Assembly (NCBI RefSeq): GCF_048569485.1
Contig: NC_134354.1
Span: 454,848,307-454,912,306 of the forward strand
DNA from: Anomaloglossus baeobatrachus
Taxonomy: Eukaryota > Chordata > Amphibia > Anura > Aromobatidae
DNA length: 64,000 nt
Direction: 5' to 3'
Below the pieces are notes generated by a model. The model had not been told where the DNA came from, ran no database searches, and worked only from the letters and a program-made list of their open reading frames with translations. Each line of letters starts with the position of its first letter. Position 1 is the first letter of the stretch. Shown here one piece after another: positions 26,101 to 38,100 of the stretch. The position numbers and the translations under genes are program-made.

Positions 26101-29100
26101 TCAAGTTTTCCCACCTACAAAGAATGGAGAGAGCTGTAATTTTTATCATAAGTACACTTCAACTGTGACAGACAAAATAAAAAAATATCCAGAAAATCAC
26201 ATTGTATGATTTTTAAATAATTAACTTGTATTTTATTGCATGAAATAAGTACTATAGTATTATTATAATTATTATTATAGTCATGGTGTTTATAGTATTA
26301 TTATTACAGCGTTGGTGTATTGTGGTTTCATCAGTAATACACATTATCATGTAGTCTAAATCGGTCCATTACACAAAGCCTCAAGGAAATTGTGAATAAA
26401 GCACAAGATAAAATTAAAGATTTACCTGTAATGTGGAAATCACCCCGGATGCCACCTGAAGCACTGCACATATGGTATCATAGACATCGAACATGGCCTC
26501 CTTGTCTTCCTATATACCAAAAGTCACATGCTTTTAATAACCATTCAATGTTTACCACCACTCATATGTAAGCATGTAAAAGTATTGTTTCCATGTGATG
26601 CGGTATTATATGATATTGATTTGAGAACATTTTGGCAGAATGGCCCGTCTATCAGTATAAAAATATGCATATGTATGGCCACCATAAGTTTTGCCAGACA
26701 GTAGGTGAGGATTATAGTCAAAGATGATATTACAAATGGACTATTTACAAAGAATGTTAAGGCCAAACAATTATTAGCAGATTAGTGTCATATATTAGAG
26801 ATGACAAAATGATTTGCAGTATCTTGGTCCAGTGGTCAAGTCAGTAGTCCTTCACCACTGAAGCGGAGCACTCCAAACTCCTTCTACCTGCCGACATCTC
26901 CGGCTCCTTTCCCGATTAGTAGGTCTGGGGTGATGGTATCATTGGAAGGAGACACATGACGTCAGGCTGGGCCCGCTAATCAGGAGAGACACTAGGTAGG
27001 AGGAGTTTAAGAAAGTTCTATTTTCGGCGGCTGGCTAATGATCCTGCGAATCATCTCTATTATAAAGATTTGCTTCAGAGTTCTCATTTTTCATTCACAT
27101 TGCACCGGCCAGGTCATACTCACCTGTAGGTCCTTGTTATATGTACTTGGAAGGCCTTTTAGTGTCATCAGGAAACCAGAGCACTTGAAAAGAAAAACAT
27201 TTACAACAGGTTTAGAATATTTAACTCAAACCATTTCCACCACCAGAAAGAGTAATCTAGCGCAATACTGACAAGTGTGTATTAGGACTTCATATAGAGA
27301 CATCAGAAATAGAAATAGGGCTATATGCAAAATCCTGTGTTTGGCAGAAAAAAATATTAGCACTGTATTATATTTTTATATATTTATTTATTTTTATGAC
27401 ACAATATAAATGTGACAGGAGAAACAAGAAGCTTGACCATAAAGGCACTCACTCCACAAGGTATATAAAGGGTTAAAAAACAATTTTATTTGTGTACAAA
27501 ATATTAAAACCAACAATAACAAACATGATAAAGTGCACAAAGTGTGATAAAGCACCAAAGACAACAAGCAATACCCAGTTGGTCTTCCTATAAAATTATT
27601 TATAATGAATTTTCCATAAGGTTCACAGGGATTGGATCTATATAAAAATTTGAATATCAAGCCGTTTACTTCATATCAAAAAGCACTGGAATTCAAACAA
27701 TACAGTACAGACTTAAAAACCTAATCATCAGAGGATAATATAGTACACTGATACTAGTACCTATAAGTCCTTGACTGGACCCGTTTGAGGCAGCAAAAAA
27801 AAAAAAAAAAATCCTGACCCAGTAGTCAAAAGATCCAGATCCACTGATCTAAATATACACAATCCCTGTAATGATAAATACTTAGCTTATAATAAGGAAG
27901 ACCTGGCCCAACGCGTGTCGCTTAGAGCAGCTTCATCAGGGGCAAGGAGTGATGACACTCCTTGCCCCTGATGAAGCTGCTCTAAGCGACACGCGTTGGG
28001 CCAGGTCTTCCTTATTATAAGCTAAGTATTTATCATTACAGGGATTGTGTATATTTAGATCAGTGGATCTGGATCTTTTGACTACTGGGTCAGGATTTTT
28101 TTTTTTTTGCTGCCTCAAACTGGGGTCCAGTCAAGGACTTATAGGTACTAGTATCAGTGTACTATATTATCCTCTGATGATTAGGTTTTTAAGTCTGTAC
28201 TGTATTGTTTGAATTCCAGTGCTTTTTGATATGAAGTAAACGGCTTGATATTCAAATTTTTATATAGATCCAATCCCTGTGAACCTTATGGAAAATTCAT
28301 TATAAATAATTTTATAGGAAGACCAACTGGGTATTGCTTGTTGTCTTTGGTGCTTTATCACACTTTGTGCACTTTATCATGTTTGTTATTGTTGGTTTTA
28401 ATATTTTGTACACAAATAAAATTGTTTTTTAACCCTTTATATACCTTGTGGAGTGAGTGCCTTTATGGTCAAGCTTCTTGTTTCTCCTGTCCAAAATGTG
28501 TTTTGCTTGACGTGTGCACCCCCATTTCATGGTCATTATCTGAATTCCTTGGCTGTGCATTCTAAAGCTGTTGTTTTGTACAATATAAATGTGATTGTCA
28601 TGTAGCGTTACAAGACTGTGAAATCTTCCATTTAAAGCTCTAATATAACGAATTCCCTTAATAGATGGTGTTATATGAGGATCAGTCTTTGATTCCCTTT
28701 TAACCCCTTCACGACCATGGACGGATATATCCGTCATGGAGCGTGTCCCGTTAAGCCCCGCCCCCTGCCGCGGGCAGGCGGCGTTGATCGGCACACATAT
28801 CAGCTGTTTTCAACAGCTGATGTGTGCCTGCATGTTACGAGTGGAATCGCATTCCACCCGTAACATTCACCCCTTACATCTCGCTGCTAAAGTCTGGCAG
28901 CGAGATGTATATACGCGCGGTGAAGATTTTCACTTACCACCGCCCCCACCAGAAGTCACGTGAGTGATCACGTGACTTTCGGTGGTTACCATCGTAGCAC
29001 AGGGCCAAGTGATGACGCCTGGAGCTATGACGTTTCACTTTCGTTTTCCCTCGGCCCGGAGCAGAGAGAAACAGGAAGTGACTATCTGCTGTTTAGAGCT

Positions 29101-32100
29101 GTATAGCTGTGATCAGCAGATAGATAAGAGCGATCGGATTGCTGATCACTATAGCCCCCTAGGGGGACTAGTAAAATAAAAAAAAAAAAAAAAAAGTAAA
29201 AAAAAAAGTTATAAAAAATAAAAATAAAAAAAAAACCCTAAAAGTTCAAATCACCCCCCTTTCTCCCCATTGAAAATTAAAGGGTTAAAAAATAAATAAA
29301 TATACACATATTTGGTATCGCCGCGTTCAAAAATGCCCGATATATCAAAATATAAAATCAATTAATCTGATTGGTAAACGGCATAGAGGCAAAAAAATTC
29401 CAAACGCCAAAATTACGTTTTTTGGTCACCGCAAGTTTTACGCAAAATGCAATATCAGAAGATCAAAATGTAGCATCTGCTCAAAAACATTACCATTAAA
29501 AATGTCAGCTCCAGACGCAAAAAATAAGCCGTCACTGAGCCATAGATCCCAAAAAATGAGAACTCTACGGGTTTCGGAAAATGGCGCAAAACTTACGCCA
29601 CTTTTATTGGCAAACTTGTGAATTTTTTTAACCCCTTAGATACAAGTAAACCTATACATGTTTGGTGTCTTCAAACTCGCACTGACCTCAGGCATCATAC
29701 CCACATATCAGTTTTACCATATAGTGAACACCGTGAATAAAACATCCCAAAAACTTTTTTGCCATCACACTTTTTTTGCAGTTTTTCCCACACTTGAAAT
29801 TTTTTTTGCTGTTTTCTAGTACACCATATGGTAAAACTTATGGTTTCATTTAAAAGTACAACTTGTCCAGCAAAAAAAATGCCCTCATATGGCAAGATTG
29901 ACGGAAAAATAAAAAAAGTTACGGCTCTCGGAAGAAGGGGAGCAAAAAACAAAAACGCAAAAACGGAAAGTGCCCCGGGGCTGAAGGGGTTAAGCACACT
30001 AGAAAACATCTATTTTTTTCTCAATATCCTTGATCTGAAACAAATTATGATTCTTTCACATTTTGAAATCTACTAATTTTTTTGCTATTAAGCTAAAGCT
30101 AATGTGTGTGAAAATGTACCTATCATTTTAAAAGGCTTTTTTGTTAAAAGGAACCTGTCAAGTAAAAAAAAAAAAAAAATGTCACTGACTGAGAGCCGGC
30201 TATTAATTGCATCAGTACAAAGCCAGCTGTCAGTCACTGCTGGGGGTATAGTTACAGTTACTGGTCACTATGTACTGACTAAGCAGTTACTGAAGCCGTG
30301 CTTGTATGACTGAAAGCCGGAGGTTGCAGGGAAGAATAAAGTTTATTTCCTCCTGGTAGCCAGGCTTTCAGTTTGATGGACGACCAGCTTCAGAACGCTA
30401 TTAACCTAAGACATAAGACATAAGACAATCCCAATATGTGCAGGTTAATAGCATTTTTTGACATAGTTGTCCTTTTTAACTTCATAATGTTTTTATTTGT
30501 TATTCTTTTCTTTCACATAAAATATATATATCACACATACACACGCATGCATATATATGGCTATATATAATGATCTTGCCATTTTCACACTGTCCACTAA
30601 ACCCGATCGTAAACTCATACTTCCTGTTCTTTTCAGAAGCTATATATGGTGCTTTAAGTTGTGCAAATATATTTCATGGCACTCACATATTCCTCTTTTC
30701 CCACTCATAGTCTATTAATAACTAGGAGTGAAAGAAAAGATCGCACAACCACACAAATATAGGAAAAATATAAAAAAGGAGTGTACAGAAGGTTATTAAT
30801 ATATTACTGAAACTAGGATAAGGGTGCATTAGTATATCAAAATAAGTGTAGAATCTATATTGTAATGTGTCACCCCACAATTATGTAAATGTTATACACA
30901 GAGATATTGTAGGATAAGACTATTGTCCATACTCGGCCAAAGACACGTCCAGCTTTGCTGCGGATTAGTTCCAAACTGTCCGGGTTCTTCTTCTGAGGCA
31001 TTAGGCTACTCCCAGTACTGGGGAGACATGAGATGAAGATTGCAGTATTATTTTTTGTGACATATGAACTGCACTTTGCAGCATTTGTAAGTGGTTAATT
31101 CATATTAAAAGACCAAACGTAAGGGAGGATGAAACAGAAATGGGCTCCCACATCGAAGACATCTATGTTTTATTCTGATTCACTCCAGTATTTTTACAAT
31201 GGAGTCAGGAAAGAGATAAACAGTCATCATGGTGGGTTCCCACCGGCTTCTCTCTTACCGGCTAATATACAAATAAGAGATTGTCTTGATTCCACATAGC
31301 AGGATACAAGAATTTCTTTGTCGCTCCATTGGGAGACCCAGACAATTGGGTGTATAGCTATTGCCTCTGGAGGCCACACAAAGTATTACACTTAAAAGTG
31401 TAAGGCCCCTCCCCTTCTGGCTATACACCCCCAGTGGGATCACTGGCTCACCAGTTTTGTGCTTTGTGCGAAGGAGGCAACACATCCACGCATAGCTCCA
31501 CTTTTTAGTCAGCAGCAGCTGCTGACTATGTCGGATGGAAGAAAAGAGGACACATATAGTGTCCCCAGCATGCTCCCTTCTCACCCCACTGTATGTCGGA
31601 GGTGTTTGTAAGGTTGAGGTACCCATTGCGGGTACGGCGGCATGAGCCCACATGCTGATTCCTTTCCCATCCCTTTTTACAGGGCTCTGGGTGAAGTGGG
31701 ATTTACCGGTCTCCAGGCACTGAGACCGTGCTCCATCTACAGCCCCTGGAGAAGATGCTGGATGGAGCGGAGTACATCAGGGACATGGCCCTGCTTCCTC
31801 AAGGTACTCTGTGTCCCCGTGCATTTGGCGCTCACACCGCAGCATGCTGGGTGTTGTAGTGCGCCGGGGGACATCAGCGCTGCGGCGCCTGTGCCATGGC
31901 CTCATTCAGCTTTGCTGAAGCAGGCTCACTTATGGGAATTGGTCGCGCCGGCCGCTGGGACTGCGGCGCGGCTGGCACTTGTAGTGCGCCGGGGACTTCA
32001 GCGCGGCCTGCGCTTTTACGGCGGCCGCGCTGATAACTAGAGTCCCCGGCTTTTGCGGCCTGCTTCCGTTCGTTCCCGCCCCCAGACCTGCCAGTCAGGA

Positions 32101-35100
32101 GAGGGGCGGGACGCTGGCCACTTCCAGGAATCGGTCGCGCCGGCCGCTGGCAGCGGCGCGGCTGGCACTTGTGGTGCGCCGGGGACTTCAGCGCGGCCCG
32201 CGCTTTTACGGCGGCCGCGCTGATAACTAGAGTCCCCGGCTTTTGCGGCCTGCTTCCGTTCGTTCCCGCCCCCAGACCTGCCAGTCAGGAGAGGGGCGGG
32301 ACGCTGGCCACTTCTATGAATCGGTCGCGCCGGCCGCTGGAACTGCGGCGCGGCTGGCACTTGTGGTGCGCCGGGGACTTCAGCGCGGCCCGCGCTTTTA
32401 CGGCGGCCGCGCTGTTAACTCGAGTCCCCGGCTTCTGGGCCTAGTCTCCCTTCGTTACCGCCCACAGCCCTGACTGTCAGGGTAGGGGCGTGACGCTGCA
32501 TAGAGCAGAGCTGAGAGCTGGAGTATGTTTTGCATACTCCACCCCTCTCACTGTGTGCACTGTGAATCCGGATTCCCGCACTTTCTCAGGCACGCCCACG
32601 GCTTCCTTCTCTACAAGGACACCGGCAGCCATTAGTGTCAGTTTCTGTACGATACAGAGACAAGTGTGGAAGTCCCTGGCATTCTGATAGTCACACAATC
32701 GCTGTAACAGGCGTTAAGCAGCACCTGTGGTGCTAACCCCACTAGTGCAGAAGTGCACTTATAGATATGCTTGTACTATATACATTGCACTGTTTGGTCG
32801 CACGTTGTATATACCCTCCTGGATTATGCGGAGGAGTTATCAGCATATTCTCTGTGTAAAACAAAGGTGCAGAACCACATGTTTTTCTATACAGCTGGTA
32901 CAGCATGTACGGCTATACGGCCGGCAGGTACATAGACTCCCATTGTATGCACTAATGGCCAGGGGATGAGGACGGTGTCTGCAGTATTTACTGACAGTTT
33001 TTCTGAGACTATGGCTATGATACTAGAAGCCTAGCAGTCCGGACATGTCTCTCACAATATGGGCACTGTTGAATCATTGATCCATGGCCCCCCTCAGTGT
33101 GAATAACTAACAGCTCCGGGAATGTCACACGCATCCCAGAGTCACGGCTCTGCACGGACGTCAGTCCCAGACAGCCTAAGCGGGCTCGCTATGAGCGGCC
33201 TCGGTTTCATCAGGGTCCTAACAGAAGGACTCGCTGTGTAATGAGGCGGAAGTAGCGGCTCAGGATTCTGATCCTGAGACCGCTCTCAATCTGGATACAC
33301 CTGATTGTGACGCCATAGTAAATAATCTTATAGCGTCCATCTATAGAATGTGGGTTATTTCTCACAGCTCCTCCAGTGGAGGAGTCAGCTTCACGTATTT
33401 TTCTGGACCACTCTGCCTTCAGAGAGGCAGTCCAGGAACACCACGCTTATCCAGATATGCGCTTCTCCAAACGGCTTAGGATACACGTTATCCCTGTCCC
33501 CTGACTTGGTCAAGGACTGGACCCAATGTCCCGAGCGGCATCCTCCAATCTCCAGGCTTGTAGCTAGATCCATAGTTGCAGTGGGAGATGGAACTGCAAA
33601 CTCAAAGATGCCACTGACAGACAGATGGATCTCTGGTCGAAAGCCATCTATGAGGCTGTCGGCGCACCGTTGGCTCCGGCATTCTCTCCCTTGGGGCACT
33701 CCAAGCTATTTCAGCTTGTCTTACACAGATTGACACGGTTACACGTACATCTGTGCCGCAGGTGGCATCCTTAACCTCTCAAATGTCTGCATTTGTTTCT
33801 TACGCGATTCAGGTTGTCCTGGACTCTGCGAACCGTGCGGCGGTAGCCTCCGCTACTCCGTGTTTTTAAGCAGAGCCTGGTCTGCTCGTTAAGTGAATGG
33901 AAGGCAGATTCTGCTTCCAAAAAAGGTTGCCTAACCAGTTGCCTTTTTCTGCTGACCGACTGTTTGGTGAGCGTTGGATGTAACCATCAAACAGTCCAGG
34001 GGTAAGGATTCATCCTTTCCTCAGCCCGGACACAACAAACCCCAACAGAGCAAGAGGCAGTCGGGGTTTTCGGCCTTTTCGAGGCTCGGGCAGGTCCCAT
34101 TTTTCCTCGTCCAATGTGGACTCAAAAGGATCAGAGGAGCTAAGATTCTTAGCGGGCTCAGTCTCGCCCAAAAAAACGACAGTCTGAAAACCCGCTTCCA
34201 AGGCGGCTTCCTCATGACTTGCGGCCTCGGTCGGTAGCAGGCTCTCCCGCCTTGGCGATATTTAGCTGCCATAGGTCAATGACCGTTGGGTGTGAGACAT
34301 TCTGTCTCACGGGTACAGGATAGAGCTCACTTCTCGTCCTCCAACTCGATTCTTCAGAATTTCTCCACCTCCCGGCCGGGCCGCTGCTCTTCTGCAAACA
34401 GGGTGCACTCTATAGGCAGAAAGAGTGATGACCCCCGTTCCTCTTCAGGAACAAGGTCACGGTTTTTACCCCAAATTCTTTGCGGTACCTATAACAACGG
34501 GCCGTTCCGTCCCGTTCTGGATCTAAAAATGCTCAGCAAGCTCGTGGACACCAGGCGGTTCCGGATGGAATCCCTCCGCCATGTCATCGCCTCAAGGTCC
34601 CAAGGATATTTCCTAGCATCATTAGGCATCAAGGATGCTTATCCACACGTGCCGATTGATCCAGAGCACTAGCGTTTCTACGCTTCGTTATAGGAGACGA
34701 ACACCCTCTGTTCGTAGCTCTACCTTCCGGCTAGCGACAGTCCAACTGGTCTTCGCCAAGGTCAGGGCAGCAGTAGTCACAGTCCTGCACTCTCAGGGTC
34801 ACTCTGTGGTCCCGTATTTAGACGATCTACTTGTCAAGGCACTCTCTTAGGAAACATGCCAACACTGCCCGAACGTTGCGCTGGAGACTCTCTAGAGTTT
34901 TGGGTGGATCATCAACTTTTTAAAGTCAGATCCGACCCCGACCCTATCGATAACATATCTAGGCATAGAGTTTCTTACTCTCTCAGCGATAGTGAAGCTG
35001 CCGCTAGACAAACAGCATTCACTACGGGCTGCAAGCTCTTCTTTAAGAACCAGTCGCACACATTGAGACGCCTCATGCACTTCCTACGTAAGATGGTAGC

Positions 35101-38100
35101 AATGGAGGCAGTTCCTTTCGCGCAGTTTTACTGCGTCCACTACAATGGGACATTCTCCGCCAATGGGACGAGGAGTCGACGTCCCTCAACAGAGTCGTCG
35201 TTCTTTCTCAGGCGGCCAAGGAATCTCTACGGTGGTGGCTTCTTCTCACCTCTTGGTCAAAAAGAAGGTCCTTCCTATCCCCGTCCTGGGCGATAGTTAC
35301 GACAGACGCGAGTCTATCAGGGTGGGGAGCAGTTTTTCTCCACTACAGCGCTCAGGGTACGTGGACTCAGCAAGAGTCCACTCTTCAGATCAATGTTCTT
35401 GAACACAGAGCAGTGTATCTTGCCCTACAATCCTTCCAACAGCGGCTGGAAAGCAAGCATATCCGACTTCAGTCGGACAGCTCCACAGCGGTGGCATACA
35501 TCAACCACCAAGGAAGAACGCGCAACCGGCAAGCCTTCCAGGAAGTCCGGCAGGTTCTGATGTGGGTGGAAGACACAGCATCCACCATATCCACAATTCA
35601 CATCCCAAGTGTGGAAACTAGGAAGCTGACTTCCTAAGTCGCTGAGGTGTGGCCGAAAGAGTATGGTCTCCTCACCCGGACGGGTTTCAGGAGATCTGGC
35701 GCCGCTGACAGAGGCCGGACGTCGATCTAATGGCGTCACGGCACAACAACAATGTGCCAGCTTCATGGCACGGTTTCACAATCATCGAGCTCTGGCGGCA
35801 AACGCCTTAGTTCAGCATTGGTCGCAGTTCCAGCTACCTTAGGTGCCACCTCTGGCATTGTTGCCCAGAGTACTGCGCTAGATCAAGACCGACTGCGGCC
35901 GCGCCATCCTCGTCGCTACAAATTGGCCGAGGATGTTGTGGTACTCGGTTCTGTGGTGCCTCACGGTAGGCTAACCGGGGGCACTACCAGACCAATCAGA
36001 CTGGCTGTCTCAAGGGCCATTCTTCCATTTGAATTCTACGGCCCTCAACCGGATGGTGTGGCATTGAGTCCTGGAACCTAGTGTCGTCAGGATTACCTCA
36101 GGACGTGGTTGCCACCATGAGACAGGCTAGCATACCAACGTCCGCCAAGATTGACCACAGGACGTGGAAGATGTTCTTATCTCGGTGCTCGGCGCAGGGT
36201 GTTTCTCCCTGGCCGGTTGCATCGTCTATGTTTCCTTCCTTCCTGCAATCTAGGTAGGAAAATGGGTTGTCGCTCAGTTCCCTTTAGGGACAAGTCTCAG
36301 CGCTATCTGTATTTTTTCAGAAACGACGACTTCCTCAGGTACGCACGTTCCTACGGGGAGTTTGTCTTCTCAGCACTCCGTACAAGCGGCCGTTAGAGCC
36401 CTGAGATCTGAACAAGGTTCTAATTGCTCTCCAGATGCCGCCTTTCGAGCCTTTGAAGGATGTCTCCCTTCCCGTTTTTCACGGGAAGTGGCCTTCTAGT
36501 AACGGTCTCGTCTCTTAGGAGAGTTTCCGAGCTAGCAACGCTCTCATACAAACTCCCTTCCTGGTCCTTCACCAGGACAGGGTAGTTCTGCGTCCGGTTC
36601 CGGAATTTCTCCCTAAGGTGGTATCCCATTTTCATATCAATCAGGATATCACCTCACCTTCTTTGTGTCCTCGTCCAGTCCATCAATTTCAGAAAGATTT
36701 GCATCTGTTGGTTCTGGTGAGAGCACTCAGGTTCTACTTCCCGCATGGCGCTCCTGCGCCACCCGGATGCACTCTTTGTCCTTGTCGCTGGTCGGCGTAA
36801 ACAGTCGCAAGCTTCCAGATCCACCCTTGCTCGGGGGCTCGAGGAACCAATTCTTGAAACCTACAGTTCTACTGGGCTTCTGGTTCTCTCAAGGCCGAAG
36901 GCCCATTCTACCAGAGCCGTGGGTGCATCCTGGGCATTACGGCACCAGGCTACGGCTCAGCAGGTGTGTCAGGCACCCACCTGGTCGAGTCTACTTACTT
37001 TTACCAAGCATTATCAGATGCATACCTACGCTTCGGCAGACGCCAGCCTAGGTAGATAAGTCATTCAGGCGGCGGTTGGCCACCTGTAGGAGAGGGCCGT
37101 TTGACGGCCCTATCATGAGGTATTCTTTTACCCACCCAGGGATTGCTTTTGGACATCCCAATTGTCTGGGTCTCCCAATGGAGCGACAAAGAAGAAGGGA
37201 ATTTTGTTTACTTACCGTAAATTCCTTTTCTTCTAGCTCCAATTGGGAGACCCAGCACCCGCCCTGTTTTCTCGGGGTTTTTCTGTTTTTTTCGGGTACA
37301 CATGTTGTTCATGTGGTATGGTTCAGTTCTCCGATGTTTCCTCGGATTGAATTGGTCTTTAAACCAGTTATTGGCTTTCCTCCTTCTTGCTTTGGCACTA
37401 AAACTGGTGAGCCAGTGATCCCACTGGGGGTGTATAGCCAGAAGGGGAGGGGCCTTACACTTTTAAGTGTAATACTTTGTGTGGCCTCCAGAGGCAATAG
37501 CTATACACCCAATTGTCTGGGTCTCCCAATTGGAGCTAGAAGAAAAGGAATTTACGGTAAGTAAACAAAATTCCCTTCTTCAATGCAATGTGTGGGTGTT
37601 TAAGATTGTATGTGTTGGTAACAGGTATGCTATGTATAAATCACAAACCTGTAAGAGTCTGAGAGGGTAACAAAGCTGAACTCCTTGGTGCTGTAAATGA
37701 TAAGATCTTCGGACATCTTGCTAAGGTGAGTCATGCACAGAGAGGCCCAGAACAGAAATTCCGCTGAAACCAAATCAGACATCATAGTATCATAGTATCA
37801 TAGTTTTTAAGGTTGAAGGGAGACTCTAAGGGCTGCTTTGCACGTTGCGACATTGCACGTGCGATGTCGATGGGGTCAAATCGAAAGTGACGCACATCCG
37901 GCGTCGCAGTCGATATCGCAACGTGTAAAACCTTTTTGATACGATGAACGAGCGCAAAAGCGTCGTTATCGTATCATCGCTGCAGCCTCCGACATTTCCA
38001 TAATGCCGGTGCAGCGACAGGTACGATGTAGTTCCTCACTCCTGCGGCAGCGCACATCGCTGTGTATGAAGCCGCAGGAGCGAGGAACATCACCTTACCT

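Noticed and set aside
31255-32698. Open frames of up to 132 codons at the left end of the DIRS-like element
   Set aside because: They fall in the inverted terminus and the GC-rich tandem leader, and appear on both strands.
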